Part shown: positions 46,242 to 55,891 of the stretch, piece by piece
Layout: each line of letters begins with the position of its first letter
Position numbering within the stretch: position 1 is the first letter of the stretch
Assembly (NCBI GenBank): GCA_003167555.1
Contig: PMSN01000010.1
Location: 80,973 to 144,972 of the forward strand
DNA from: Spartobacteria bacterium
GTDB lineage: Bacteria; Verrucomicrobiota; Verrucomicrobiia; Chthoniobacterales; UBA10450
Length of the DNA stretch: 64,000 bases
Direction of reading: 5' to 3'
Translations under genes and position numbers: made by a program
Notes under the pieces: generated by a model
Seen by the model: only the letters and a program-made list of their open reading frames with translations
Told to the model about the DNA's origin: nothing
The model's database searches: none

Positions 46242-47870
46242 CTAAGAACGCAAGCGACTGAACCGGCCGCGGACCAGCAGGACCACGTCACGCAGTTCCG
46301 CGACGTGCAGCAAATACGCGACGCCAAAGAACGCGGCGCCGCCAACAGCGATGGTCCCGACGAGGCCACATACTTTTCGCAACGAGGTGGCATCGACGTT
46401 CGAGAAAAAGATGAAGTGCTGCGCGACCAAACAAATCGCCGCCAGGAGCGCGCCGGCGATCAGCAGTTTGGCGAGCGTCCGGATCATCAGGCCGGTTTCC
46501 AATCGGCCGGAGAGGCGGCGCATCAAGATGTAGAGGAGGAGGAAATTCGTAATCGCCACCAGGCTCGTGGAAAGCGCGAGGCCACGATGACCGAGCTGCA
46601 GGTGGAAGGTGAAGAACCAGTTCAGACAAAAGTTCACTGCGATCGAGCCAAGGCTGACCAGCATCGGCAAGTTCCGTTTGTCCAGCGCGTAGAAGGCGGG
46701 CGCGAGAACTTTGACCGCGGAATAACCGACGAGTCCAATTGCGTAAAATCGAAGTGCCTCGGCTGTGTGCGCGGTGGCATCGGCGGTGAATCTGCCGTGT
46801 TGATAGATGAGCCCGATGATCGGCTCCGCCAGAATCACGAGCCCGATCGCCGACGGAATCGTGAGCAGCATGACCAGCCGCATCGCATGCGCGAGCGCGC
46901 CGCGAAATTCCGCTTTGTTGCCGAGCGCGGCGCTACGCGAAACGAGCGGAAGCGTGACGGTCGCAATGGCTACGCCAAAAATGCCGAGCGGCAATTGCAT
47001 GAGACGAAAGGCAATGTTCAGCCACGTCATTGGGCCATCGCCGAGTGCGGAGGCGAAGCCGCTGTTCACGGCGACGTTCACCTGCACCGCGCTGGCCGCG
47101 ATGGTGGCCGGCCCCATCAGCGCGAGGATTGTGCGCACACCGGGGTCGCGCCAATTGAAATCGGGCCGGAAACGAAAACCGACCCGGCCCAACGATGGCA
47201 ATTGGACGAGGAGCTGAAGCAACCCGCCGATGAGCGTCGCAATGGCGAGTCCCATCAGCCCGCGCTCACCGAAATGCGGATGGCGCCAGTCCGCTTGAGG
47301 ATCGAGCCAGTAGCAGAGCGTAACGCCGCCGATGATCGAGCCGAGATTGAAAAAGCTCGAAGCCATCGCGGGCATGCCGAAAATATTTTTCGCGTTCAGC
47401 ATTCCCATAACGAGCGCAGCGAGCGAGACGAGCAGGATGAAGGGAAACATGATCCGGGTGAGCTGGATCGTGAGCGCGGCTTTCTCGGCCGGAAATCCAG
47501 GCGCGAGAATCTGAATCAGCACGGGTGCGCCGATGATGCCGAGCACCGTGAGCGCGCTCATGAAGACAAGCGTGAGCGTGGCGACTTTGCTGGCGAGCCG
47601 CCACGCGGAGGCGTCGCCGTCAGTGGCGATGCGACGCGAGAACGTCGTGACGAAAGCGGTCGAGAGCGCGCCTTCCGCGAAGAGATCCCGCAACATATTC
47701 GGCGCGCGGAACGCGGTCAGAAACGCGTCCATGTTGCGCGAAGCGCCGAAGAGTGACGCGAAAATGACTTCGCGGAGCAAGCCGAGAACGCGGCTGCACA
47801 AGATGGCAATGCCGACGACGCCGGTCGCACGCGTGCTGACGCGTTTGTTTGGACTCGCGGACTCGGTCAC
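46242..47870 (-). CDS. murJ: Lipid II flippase MurJ
   Basis: A 542-aa MOP-superfamily membrane protein with about 14 hydrophobic spans that moves lipid II across the inner membrane for peptidoglycan synthesis. The N-terminal signature CSRVLGLLREVIFASLFGAS, then DAFLTAFRAPNMLRDLFAEGALSTAFV, is characteristic of MurJ/MviN, and PLGIFGVAIATVTLPLVSR occurs mid-protein. Starts 42 bp after the DUF2339 gene ends, so likely in one transcript with it and the Nif3-like gene. Confidence 0.93.
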   Translation of the reverse strand: MTESASPNKRVSTRATGVVGIAILCSRVLGLLREVIFASLFGASRNMDAFLTAFRAPNMLRDLFAEGALSTAFVTTFSRRIATDGDASAWRLASKVATLTLVFMSALTVLGIIGAPVLIQILAPGFPAEKAALTIQLTRIMFPFILLVSLAALVMGMLNAKNIFGMPAMASSFFNLGSIIGGVTLCYWLDPQADWRHPHFGERGLMGLAIATLIGGLLQLLVQLPSLGRVGFRFRPDFNWRDPGVRTILALMGPATIAASAVQVNVAVNSGFASALGDGPMTWLNIAFRLMQLPLGIFGVAIATVTLPLVSRSAALGNKAEFRGALAHAMRLVMLLTIPSAIGLVILAEPIIGLIYQHGRFTADATAHTAEALRFYAIGLVGYSAVKVLAPAFYALDKRNLPMLVSLGSIAVNFCLNWFFTFHLQLGHRGLALSTSLVAITNFLLLYILMRRLSGRLETGLMIRTLAKLLIAGALLAAICLVAQHFIFFSNVDATSLRKVCGLVGTIAVGGAAFFGVAYLLHVAELRDVVLLVRGRFSRLRS

Positions 47871-47912
47871 GGACGCAACAGAACAGCGGAGTCGCCGCTT
47901 ACGAAAGCGAAA

Positions 47913-50798
47913 TCAGGATTTCCCCGCGGGCTTCTCCACCTTCGGTACCAGGAAGCGCTGATAAACGAACGAGGCGACGATCAAGATCACGGCCACGCCG
48001 ATGAACGCGCCGATGCGATAAAGCTGATTAAGATTCCCCAGATCGTGGAGGAAGAGTTTGGCCAATGTCGCGACGAGAAGCGCCACGCCGGCGTAGCGCA
48101 CCCAACTTGTTTTTTGTCGCATGCCGGCGAGCAACAGCACGAAAGCAAAGAGCGCCCACGCGATCGAGTAGGTCATGTCGCGAGCGAAATTGCCCGAGAA
48201 AGAAAAGGTCAGCGTCGGGCCGATGGAAAAATAATCTGCGATCTCGATGTTGAGGAGAAGAAAGGCGAGGATCGTGCCTAACGAGTAGAAGAGCGTCGGC
48301 GCAGTCCGCTCGAGCGGCGATTCGCGCGGCGGACGAAAGAGCCATCCGCCCACGAACAGACAGAGGACGGTGATTCCGTAGATACCAAGGTACCAGTTCC
48401 AGATCGGCGTCCCGCTGCGTCGATGATACTCGAGCACGGCCGGGTTCAGCGCGAGCCGCACGAAAGCGATGCAGAGCAACGCGGCCCCGACATAACGCAA
48501 CCCGCGATGCGGCACGCGGCGGAACAACCAAAGCAGCGCGACGCCTTCCAGCGCCCAACCGAGCGTGATCCATTCGCGATCAAACTGGATGGGAAAGATC
48601 AGGCTCACAAAAAAAAGCATCGCGCCACCCTGCCAGGCGAGCCGCGCATCGCCGGAAGCCGGTTCGGCTTGTTTCCGTTTGATCAAAAACAGAGTGCCCG
48701 CGGCGTAGGGAATGACGAAGGCGGCCGGCGTGAATCCGTTGCGCAGATCCGGAAACGCTTTCGTGATGATTTCGTAGAGCAACACGAATTGGAGAGGACC
48801 CGAGAGAGAGCCGATGGCCCACGGAAGCGGTTTGCGTTCTTCCGCGGAGAAAAAAGGATAACCGAGAAAAAGAAGGAAAAACGCGAGCTGCCATCCGAGC
48901 GCGATCTCCGCGTAGCTGTTCGTGAAGTGCAAGGTCTGCCATTGGTTTTCCACGGCCCAGGAGAAAACGAGCGCCACGAGCGCGATCCAACTCGTCCGCG
49001 CCACGACGCCGAGTCCGAGCAGGAGCACCGAGAGAAAAAATGCGGTGATGAAGAACGGCGTCGGGTTTACGACCGGCGACTTCGCGATCGCCATCAGTAA
49101 AAGCAGAAACGGAAGCGACGCCGCCAGCGCGGGAATGTTTCGCTTAACGTTTTCGGATTCTGGAAAGAACTTTCGCGCGGCGAAGAGCGACACCGAGAAA
49201 AAGAAGGTGCCGGAGCCGGCGGCGACGATCAGGAATCCTCGCAAGTCCAGATCGGACGGGCCGATTGAAATCCAAAGGAACGCCGCGAAAAATGTCAGGA
49301 GCAACGCGATCGCAATCGCAGTGAGAGAACGGCGCACGAGCGCCACGCCGATCGCAACGAAGTCGAGGAGAAAGAGACAAAGCCAGACCGCGGAGGACGT
49401 TTGGTTTTTCGCGACGCAAATCCAAATCAGCGGGAGTGAGAGCAATGGCGCGTAGTTTTTCCAGGCCGCGCTCTCGAAATCATCCGCGCGCAATCTCGGC
49501 CAGACTGCGAAACCCGCGTGCGCAAAGGCGAAGACCACGTAACCGCCCAGTCCCCACCAAAGCAACGCGTCGCTCAGATACTTCGTCGTCCAGAACGCGA
49601 GGAAAACGAAGACGACCGCGCTAGCCAGCGACACGACCCCCGTCGGCTTGGAACGCAGGAGGGCGAGCGCGAGCAGGCCGGCCTCCGCCACAAAAACAAA
49701 CGCGAAGAGGAAACCGGGCCGCTGCCCGAGCTCCGGATAACCGAGAAGAGAAAAACCCCAGGCCAGGGCGGAGAAGCCGAGCGCGATGGCGGCGCCTGCC
49801 GTCCAGTTCGCGGTGGGAACTGTGCGGCGTTGGAAAGCGAAGATGGCGAGGAACTGCGCTTCGAACCCGAGAAAAATCGCGACCGAAGTATTCGCCTTCG
49901 GATAATCGAAGAACTTGCCGGCCCAGCCGAACTGCATAAGCACGGTGCCGGCCGCCGCGAGCGCGACGAGATAATCCCAGCGCCTTCGCAAGGCCACGGC
50001 CGCGATCCCGATATTCAAAACGGCGATGTAACCGAAGAGCGCGGTCGGATTATCCACACCAGTCGAGAGAAGGACCGGGGTGAGAAATCCGCCCAGCAGA
50101 CCGAGCACGACGATGACTTGCGCGTTCATGCGGACGGCGAGGAAGAACGCGGCGGCGGTGACGATCGCCATTGAAGCGAACGCGGGAACGAGCGCGATCA
50201 AATGGTAGAAGACATGCGCCGCAAAAATATTTCCGTAGAGAACCAGAACGCCGGTCGCACAAAGACTTTGTCCTGAGACACGATAACGGCGCGTCGCGGT
50301 AAGCCAGCCGGTGACGATGAGGCCAATCCCCAACACCGTCCCAATCGCGACGCGCATCGCGGGCGTGATGAGGTTGTTCTCGAAGGAATATTTCACGAGA
50401 AACACGATCCCGAGGAAAAGAACGAAGCCGCCGATCCAGGCGAAAAGTTTTACTCCGAAGAAAGCTTCCCAATCGATCGGCGCGCGTGGCGGCGCGGGAG
50501 GTTTCGCCGGTGGCGGTTCGAGCGGCGCCATCGTCGGCGCGACCTGCACTGGGATCGCCGGCTGCGGCGGCAGCGGTGGTGGGACAACCGGCGGAGCGGC
50601 CCGAGTCGGCATCGCTTCGGCAACTGGCGTTGGCGGCGTGACCGCGACGCCGCCTCCGCGAGATTCCAATTCTCCAACGCGACGAACGAGACTGCGCACA
50701 GTCGACTTGAGGGTGTGGAGTTGGACTATGCCGACGACCAACAATGCGAGAGGCGCCACGATCACCAACGCGCCAAGGCAAACATAGACTCCTTCCAT
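47913..50798 (-). CDS. DUF2339 multi-pass membrane protein
   Basis: A 961-aa protein with one N-terminal membrane helix, a Pro-rich cytoplasmic or periplasmic linker (about 55-105) and some 25 or more further hydrophobic spans. The start of the conserved part, WEAFFGVKLFAWIGGFVLFLG, followed by VKYSFENNLITP, is the hallmark of DUF2339. Function is unknown in general. Its place between the Nif3-like and murJ genes, with 7-bp and 42-bp gaps, suggests an envelope role but does not prove one. Confidence 0.85.
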   Translation of the reverse strand: MEGVYVCLGALVIVAPLALLVVGIVQLHTLKSTVRSLVRRVGELESRGGGVAVTPPTPVAEAMPTRAAPPVVPPPLPPQPAIPVQVAPTMAPLEPPPAKPPAPPRAPIDWEAFFGVKLFAWIGGFVLFLGIVFLVKYSFENNLITPAMRVAIGTVLGIGLIVTGWLTATRRYRVSGQSLCATGVLVLYGNIFAAHVFYHLIALVPAFASMAIVTAAAFFLAVRMNAQVIVVLGLLGGFLTPVLLSTGVDNPTALFGYIAVLNIGIAAVALRRRWDYLVALAAAGTVLMQFGWAGKFFDYPKANTSVAIFLGFEAQFLAIFAFQRRTVPTANWTAGAAIALGFSALAWGFSLLGYPELGQRPGFLFAFVFVAEAGLLALALLRSKPTGVVSLASAVVFVFLAFWTTKYLSDALLWWGLGGYVVFAFAHAGFAVWPRLRADDFESAAWKNYAPLLSLPLIWICVAKNQTSSAVWLCLFLLDFVAIGVALVRRSLTAIAIALLLTFFAAFLWISIGPSDLDLRGFLIVAAGSGTFFFSVSLFAARKFFPESENVKRNIPALAASLPFLLLLMAIAKSPVVNPTPFFITAFFLSVLLLGLGVVARTSWIALVALVFSWAVENQWQTLHFTNSYAEIALGWQLAFFLLFLGYPFFSAEERKPLPWAIGSLSGPLQFVLLYEIITKAFPDLRNGFTPAAFVIPYAAGTLFLIKRKQAEPASGDARLAWQGGAMLFFVSLIFPIQFDREWITLGWALEGVALLWLFRRVPHRGLRYVGAALLCIAFVRLALNPAVLEYHRRSGTPIWNWYLGIYGITVLCLFVGGWLFRPPRESPLERTAPTLFYSLGTILAFLLLNIEIADYFSIGPTLTFSFSGNFARDMTYSIAWALFAFVLLLAGMRQKTSWVRYAGVALLVATLAKLFLHDLGNLNQLYRIGAFIGVAVILIVASFVYQRFLVPKVEKPAGKS

Positions 50799-50805
50799 CA
50801 GGACT

Positions 50806-51561
50806 TCACAATCCAGTCGGACAATCGAGAAATTCCCACGGCACGTTGAATCGATCCGACAAATGCGCCGCCAACGCTTTCACGCCGAAGGTTTCCGTCG
50901 CGTAATGACCGCCGAGGAGCAGGTTGATGCCGAGATCGCCCGCCGCCACCGCCGCCCAATGCGGCGCCTCGCCCGTGATGAAAGTGTCGATGGCCTCTCT
51001 CGCCACCGCATAAATCTCGGAACCGGCGGCGCCTGTGACCAGACCGATGGTTTGGGTTTGCTCCGGGCCGGCCGAAAACATTTTCACCGCGCCGCCTAAC
51101 GAGTGCTCGAGCTTGCGTGCCAGTTCGTCGCGAGAAATCTGCGCGTTTGTTTTCAGGCCAACGCATTGCCCTTTTTCCTCCAGGAACGGCTCGGTGTTCT
51201 CGAAGCCCAACGCCGCCGCGAGCTGCGCGTTGTTCCCGAGAACGGAATGGACATCGAGCGGCAGATGCGCGCTGTAGAGCGCGAGGTCGTGCTGGAAAGC
51301 GCGCTCGAGCATGCGCCGCCGGCCACCCGCGATCGGCAGCAACCCCGGCCAGAAAAGTCCGTGATGCACGATGAGGAAATTTATTCCGCGCTCGATCGCG
51401 AGGTCGATCGTCTGCGTGGATGCGTCCACCGCCGCGCCCAGCTTCGTGACGGCGCCGGAGTTTTCGATTTGCAATCCATTGAGCGCATTCGGCCAGTCGC
51501 CGATCTCGCGAATGCGCAGATGTTCGTCCGCGTAGGAAACAATCTGAGTGAGCGAAGCCAC
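50806..51561 (-). CDS. Nif3-like dinuclear metal centre protein
   Basis: A 251-aa protein from the GTG at 51561 (VASLTQIVSYADEHL). The frame opens at 51714, but that would overlap the divergent zinc-ribbon gene and add a non-conserved basic stretch. LNGLQIENSG near the N-terminus, LIVHHGLFW (metal-binding His pair), YSAHLPLDVH, and GEAPHWAAVAAGDLGINLLLGGHYATE near the C-terminus are the Nif3/YbgI family signatures. It forms hexameric toroids in relatives; the biochemical role is poorly defined (GTP cyclohydrolase 1 type 2-like). First of a three-gene unit with DUF2339 and murJ. Confidence 0.87.
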   Translation of the reverse strand: MASLTQIVSYADEHLRIREIGDWPNALNGLQIENSGAVTKLGAAVDASTQTIDLAIERGINFLIVHHGLFWPGLLPIAGGRRRMLERAFQHDLALYSAHLPLDVHSVLGNNAQLAAALGFENTEPFLEEKGQCVGLKTNAQISRDELARKLEHSLGGAVKMFSAGPEQTQTIGLVTGAAGSEIYAVAREAIDTFITGEAPHWAAVAAGDLGINLLLGGHYATETFGVKALAAHLSDRFNVPWEFLDCPTGL

Positions 51562-51692
51562 CCGCGCAATGTGAATGGAGCCAAAGAAGATTGCACGCGC
51601 AGAAAGATGCAGCCACGGAATGGCTTGACGAAATCTTTGCCTGTTGTGACGGTTAGACCGCTGGTCCGCCTGACTTAACCGAGGAGAACGCT

Positions 51693-52100
51693 GTGGAATA
51701 TACCGACGCGCCAATCACCGAACTGCCCGTCTCCGCCGACACGATGACCTGTCCGCTCTGCGGGCATGTCCTGCCGAAAGATGCGGAAGCGTGCGATCGC
51801 TGCGATTGGGTGCGCGTGCCTGATGCCGACACCGCGGAAGGAAAAGCGAGCGATGCGGTGGCGGTGATGCTGAGCGTGATTCCGGGGCTCGGACACGTTT
51901 ACAAAGGTTACCGAGTGCTCGGCCTTCTTTTTGTGATCGGAGCGTTCGGTGCCATTCTGCTCGGCATGCTGGCGGCGACGGCGACAGCTGGGTTCGGCTT
52001 GGGCTTGATTCCGATCTATTGGTTAGCGGTCATGTTCCATGTCTTTGGAATCGAAGACCGCGTCGCGTCGACGGTGAAGGACGAGGGCGAGGAGTATTGA
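51693..52100 (+). CDS. Zinc-ribbon protein with TM2-like membrane hairpin
   Basis: A 135-aa protein starting at a GTG preceded by GAGGAG at about 8 bp. Residues 19-38 carry CPLCG...CDRC, a zinc ribbon. About 55-120 holds two hydrophobic spans with IPGLGHVYKGYRVLG between ribbon and helix, resembling TM2-domain proteins. The tail is acidic. Likely a small inner-membrane protein of unknown role. Confidence 0.72.
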   Translation: MEYTDAPITELPVSADTMTCPLCGHVLPKDAEACDRCDWVRVPDADTAEGKASDAVAVMLSVIPGLGHVYKGYRVLGLLFVIGAFGAILLGMLAATATAGFGLGLIPIYWLAVMFHVFGIEDRVASTVKDEGEEY

Positions 52101-52112
52101 ACGGCTGAAGCG

Positions 52113-53168
52113 TTACGAAGCTTTTACGGCTTCGTAAATTTCCTCGAGGATTTTGCGCAGGCCGTAGCGAAATTTCCATTCGGGATAATGCTCCTGAAAT
52201 TTCCGCACGTCGCTGATCCACCAAATGTGGTCGCCGATACGATTGTTCTCTTCGTAGCTCCAAGTCAGGCGTTTTCCGCTGATCTCTTCGCAAAGATTGA
52301 TCGCCTCGAGCATTGAGCAGTTGCTGTAGCGGCTCCCGCCGATGTTATAGACTTCGCCTGCCCGCGGCGCGCGGATGAACGCGGCGAACGCGTCGACGAG
52401 GTCCGCGCTGTGAATATTATCGCGCACCTGTTTTCCGCCGTAACCGAAAACGCGATACGGCCGGCCGCTCACGGTGCAGATCATCAGGTAGGAAAGAAAA
52501 CCGTGCAGCTCGGTGCCGGCGTGCGCGGGGCCGGTGAGGCAGCCGCCGCGGAAACAAGCCGTCGGCATTCCGAAGTAACGTCCATACTCCTGGACTAAAA
52601 TATCCGCGGCCGCCTTCGACGCGCCGAAGAGCGAATGTTTCGTGTGATCGATGCTCATCGTTTCGGAAATGCCAGGCTCGTACTCGTGGCCGGGCTCGAT
52701 TTCCCAACGCAACGGCAGCTCGCGCAGCGGCAACCGATTCGGCGTGTCGCCGTAGACTTTGTTCGTGGAAGTGAAAACGAAAGGCGCTTCCGGACAATGC
52801 GCGCGGGCGGCTTCGAGAAGATTCAATGTGCCGTTCGCATTCACGGTGAAATCCGTTTGCGGATCGCGCGCGGCCCAATCGTGCGACGGCTGCGCGGCGG
52901 TGTGGACGACCGCGGCGATCTCGTTCCGATGTTGCTTGAATAGTTCGAGGACGGCGTTCGCATCGCGAATATCGAGATCGTGATGCTCGTAATCGCGGAC
53001 GGTCTTCACGAGTTGGTCCCGCGTCTTTTGGGTTGAGGCCTCCGCGCCGAAGAAGCGGCTGCGCATGTCGTTGTCCATGCCGATGACGCGAAATCCTTCG
53101 CCGGAGAAATGCTTGACCGTCTCTGAACCGATGAGACCGGCTGAGCCTGTGACGATGATCTTGCGCAT
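52113..53168 (-). CDS. Nucleotide-sugar epimerase (CDP-paratose 2-epimerase-like SDR)
   Basis: A 351-aa extended SDR from the ATG at 53168 ([14 protein letters not shown]); the upstream opening at 53237 adds no conserved sequence. The NAD-binding [15 protein letters not shown] and [15 protein letters not shown] are in place. The segment [10 protein letters not shown] resembles the CDP-tyvelose/paratose epimerase branch. The catalytic YxxxK reads FGASK (in [13 protein letters not shown]), so Phe stands where Tyr is expected. The C-terminal substrate region [13 protein letters not shown] is normal. It follows pgl by 34 bp and probably acts in polysaccharide precursor synthesis. Confidence 0.82.
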   Translation of the reverse strand: MRKIIVTGSAGLIGSETVKHFSGEGFRVIGMDNDMRSRFFGAEASTQKTRDQLVKTVRDYEHHDLDIRDANAVLELFKQHRNEIAAVVHTAAQPSHDWAARDPQTDFTVNANGTLNLLEAARAHCPEAPFVFTSTNKVYGDTPNRLPLRELPLRWEIEPGHEYEPGISETMSIDHTKHSLFGASKAAADILVQEYGRYFGMPTACFRGGCLTGPAHAGTELHGFLSYLMICTVSGRPYRVFGYGGKQVRDNIHSADLVDAFAAFIRAPRAGEVYNIGGSRYSNCSMLEAINLCEEISGKRLTWSYEENNRIGDHIWWISDVRKFQEHYPEWKFRYGLRKILEEIYEAVKAS

Positions 53169-53202
53169 GTAAAAAAACGGAAAGCGAGACTCGTGCCGAA
53201 TC

Positions 53203-53898
53203 CTATGCCTCGCCCAGAAACCAGGTGAGCGCGCCATCTTCCGGTTCGACTTGAGCAGCGGGAAACTGCTTGTCGCCTTGCATTACTTTTTCGAGCAGCT
53301 CGACGTTCTTGTTCGCATTCACCAGGAAGCAAACATGACGCGCCTGATTGATAAGCGGGAAAGTGAAAGTGATCCGCCAGGTGGCGAACTTCGGGACGAA
53401 GTTCGCCGCCACCTTGCGCGTTTTTTCCTCCAACGCCGCCGTTCCAGGAAACAAAGAAACCGTGTGGCCGTCGTCGCCCATGCCCAGCAAAATCAAATCG
53501 TGCCGGTAGATTTTTTCGCCGCGTTGCGCCGCGAGCAGATCGAGTCCGTCCTGATATTCTTGCGCCGCCATCTGCGGATCGATTTCACCGCGCATTCGCA
53601 TCACTGATTTTTCCGGAACGAGCGCCGGAACAAAAAGCGCCTCGCGCGCCATGCGAAAGTTGCTTTGCGCGTCATCGGGCGGCACGCAGCGTTCGTCGCC
53701 GAAGGTAAACACCATGCGGTCCCACGGGAGGTCATGTCCTATCCGGGCGAGTTCGGTATAAACCGGACGCGGCGTGTTTCCTCCGGAAAGCGCGATCCGA
53801 AATTGATCCCGCTCGGCCAGCGCGGCGCGCGCCTGCTCCAGAATAAATTCCGCGGCATCGTGCGCGAAATTCTTGGAGCGGATAACTTCGCGCTTCAT
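53203..53898 (-). CDS. pgl: 6-phosphogluconolactonase
   Basis: A 231-aa enzyme of the oxidative pentose phosphate pathway. The ATG at 53898 ([19 protein letters not shown]) is chosen; the longer frame to 54354 would run through the msrA gene. [37 protein letters not shown] and [18 protein letters not shown] are the family signatures, including the catalytic His in DDGHT. It lies between msrA (17 bp) and the epimerase gene (34 bp), on the same strand. Confidence 0.9.
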   Translation of the reverse strand: MKREVIRSKNFAHDAAEFILEQARAALAERDQFRIALSGGNTPRPVYTELARIGHDLPWDRMVFTFGDERCVPPDDAQSNFRMAREALFVPALVPEKSVMRMRGEIDPQMAAQEYQDGLDLLAAQRGEKIYRHDLILLGMGDDGHTVSLFPGTAALEEKTRKVAANFVPKFATWRITFTFPLINQARHVCFLVNANKNVELLEKVMQGDKQFPAAQVEPEDGALTWFLGEA

Positions 53899-53915
53899 GG
53901 GTGCCGGCCCACAGT

Positions 53916-54392
53916 TCAGATCGCGCAGTGCGACAATCCGCGCCTTTCCAGATAGCGCTGGTGATATTCTTCGGCGGGATAAAATTTCGGGGCCGGTTCG
54001 ATTTGCGTGACGATGGGACGCGGAAAGCGGCCGCTCTTTTCCAGATTCGCCTTCGCTTCCTCGGCCGCGGCCCGTTGCTCGGGCGAATGATAGAAAACGA
54101 CCGACCGATACTGCGTGCCGACGTCCGGTCCCTGCCGGTTCAAGGTGGTGGGATTGTGGTTCGCCCAGAAAACATCGAGCAGTTGTTTGTAACTCACGAT
54201 CGTCGGGTCGAACTCCACCTGCACGACTTCGGCGTGGCCGGTCTCGTCGGTGCACACGTCTTCGTATGTCGGGTTTTCCTTCGTGCCGCCTCCATATCCG
54301 ACCGTCGCGTTCGTCACGCCGCGAGTGGCGCGAAAGGTGGCTTCCACGCCCCAAAAACAGCCCGCGCCGAATGTCGCTTTTTCCGTCGTCAT
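53916..54392 (-). CDS. msrA: Peptide methionine-S-sulfoxide reductase MsrA
   Basis: A 158-aa enzyme repairing methionine S-sulfoxide in proteins. The active-site GCFWG lies at residues 11-15, with the catalytic Cys12. [33 protein letters not shown] and [10 protein letters not shown] complete the family pattern. It has no signal peptide, so it is cytosolic. First gene of a probable msrA-pgl-epimerase unit. Confidence 0.93.
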   Translation of the reverse strand: MTTEKATFGAGCFWGVEATFRATRGVTNATVGYGGGTKENPTYEDVCTDETGHAEVVQVEFDPTIVSYKQLLDVFWANHNPTTLNRQGPDVGTQYRSVVFYHSPEQRAAAEEAKANLEKSGRFPRPIVTQIEPAPKFYPAEEYHQRYLERRGLSHCAI

Positions 54393-54462
54393 GATGTCAC
54401 CATGAAATGAGAAGAGCTACGGCGCAAATGTCGGAGCGATGAATCGTGACATGGGCGTCATG

Positions 54463-54615
54463 TGTCATCCCGAGCCGCATAGACGGCGAGGGACCTCACA
54501 TGCGCTCTGCCGCTCGCGCGCCATCACAGGCGCATACGTCGGATCACGCGTGGTGTTTTGCGATGAAAAAAATTGCAGGTGTGAGGTCCTTCGCCGTCTC
54601 CGCGGCTCAGGATGA
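54463..54615. repeat. TGTCATCCCGAG inverted-repeat element, copy B (153 bp)
   Basis: Left arm TGTCATCCCGAGCCGCATAG and onwards to GGGACCTCACA; right arm is a nearly full inverted copy ending ...CGGCTCAGGATGACA. The interior contains CGGATCACGCGTGG, shared in part with copy C. It fills the gap between fabG and msrA and has no ORF. Confidence 0.85.
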
Positions 54616-54636
54616 CAAGCTGTTAACGATTCGCCG

Positions 54637-55380
54637 TCACATCACCATGCCGCCGTCGACGGCGAGCACCTGGCCGGTGATGTACTTGGCTTCCGCAGAA
54701 GCGAGATACGCCACGGCCGCGGCGATGTCGTCGGGTTCGCCAAGTTTGCCGAGCGGAACTTTTTGCAGAATGGCTTGGCGCACTTCGTCGGAAAGCACGC
54801 CGGTCATGTCCGTCTCGATAAGTCCCGGCGCGACTGCATTCACGGTGATTCCCCGGCTGGCCAGCTCGCGTGCGAGCGATTTCGTGAGCCCGATCAATCC
54901 CGCCTTGCTCGCGGAGTAGTTCGCTTGCCCCGCGTTGCCGATCAATCCGCTGACGGAGCTGATGTTGATGATTCGCCCGCTCCGTTGCTTGATCATCGGC
55001 CGCATCAGGGCCTGCACAAAATTGAACGCGCCTTTCAAGTTCGTGTTCAGGACGGTGTCCCAATCTTCGACCGGCATCCGCATGCTGAGGCCATCGCGCG
55101 TGACGCCGGCGTTGTTCACCAGAATATCCACGCGACCGAAGTCTTCCATAATCTGCGCGCCGACGGCTTGGACAGCGGCATGGTCCGCCACATCGACGGC
55201 GTAGGCCTTCGCCGCATCGGCGCGACCGGCATTAATTTCATCGGCGGTTCTTTGCGCGTTGGCCTCCGTGCGGCTCACTGAAGCGACGCGCGCGCCTTCG
55301 CTGGCGAGGCGGACGGCGATGGCATGACCAATCCCCCGCCCCGCACCGGTAACGACCGCGACTTGATTTTCAAATCTCAT
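54637..55380 (-). CDS. fabG: 3-oxoacyl-[acyl-carrier-protein] reductase
   Basis: A 247-aa classical SDR that reduces 3-oxoacyl-ACP in fatty acid synthesis. VTGAGRGIGHAIAVRL (nucleotide loop), DILVNNAGVTRDGLSMRM, INISSVSGLIGNAGQANYSASKAG (Ser and Tyr-Lys of the active site) and VNAVAPGLIETDMT match FabG closely in motif order and length. No other fab genes are nearby. Confidence 0.92.
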   Translation of the reverse strand: MRFENQVAVVTGAGRGIGHAIAVRLASEGARVASVSRTEANAQRTADEINAGRADAAKAYAVDVADHAAVQAVGAQIMEDFGRVDILVNNAGVTRDGLSMRMPVEDWDTVLNTNLKGAFNFVQALMRPMIKQRSGRIINISSVSGLIGNAGQANYSASKAGLIGLTKSLARELASRGITVNAVAPGLIETDMTGVLSDEVRQAILQKVPLGKLGEPDDIAAAVAYLASAEAKYITGQVLAVDGGMVM

Positions 55381-55496
55381 CCGTAAGCCGACATCCTGCG
55401 CTGCCGCGTAAAACTGTCAACGAAGGATCAGATGCGCTCCGAGGCGCCTGACGTGCGCTGACCGGCGACGCGAGCGTGTCCTAGCTCATCCCCATA

Positions 55497-55877
55497 ATGG
55501 GGATGAAAAAACAACACGCATACCTATTCGGCGAACCGCTCCCTGCACGACAGGCCGAGGCGATCGATAACATCAAATCAATCAATCGCGAGCTGCTGGT
55601 CGCGGCCGGGGCGGATATACCGGACCGGGCAGCAGCCGCCTTGGATGCGGCGCGCGACTTTGTCTTGGCGGCATTGCACCATCTTCTCGTAGCGCCAGAC
55701 CGCTGCCTTCCCGTCGAGGAAATGCCGGTTCGCTACTTCAAGGCTCTGATCGAGCAGGAGCAGTCGCAATTCGCCCCCTTGTTCGAGCCGGTTCGCTCTC
55801 CCTGTCTCCCAAAGTCTGTGCCTATGCCGTCAAAGCTCAATGGCCAGCGGAAGCACCGATCTATCGGGTGTCTGTAA
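55497..55877 (+). CDS. Hypothetical protein at start of accessory patch
   Basis: A 126-aa ORF starting MGMKKQHAYLFGEPLPARQAEAID; the first half has believable helical character (AAAALDAARDFVLAALHHLL). No family recognised. It ends overlapping the DUF559 reading frame by a few bases if that gene begins at its GTG. No strong ribosome site, so translation is uncertain. Confidence 0.4.
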   Translation: MGMKKQHAYLFGEPLPARQAEAIDNIKSINRELLVAAGADIPDRAAAALDAARDFVLAALHHLLVAPDRCLPVEEMPVRYFKALIEQEQSQFAPLFEPVRSPCLPKSVPMPSKLNGQRKHRSIGCL

Positions 55878-55891
55878 CGAGAAACCGGTGC

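Noticed and set aside
46305-47756. Long open frame opposite murJ (483 codons)
   Set aside because: Highly charged Arg/Glu/Gln-rich translation with no family features; a codon-bias shadow of the membrane-protein gene on the other strand.
51562-51714. Longer N-terminus of the Nif3-like protein from 51714
   Set aside because: The added stretch is basic and non-conserved and overlaps the divergent zinc-ribbon gene.
53899-54354. Longer N-terminus of 6-phosphogluconolactonase from 54354
   Set aside because: It lies wholly over msrA in another frame and has no family match.
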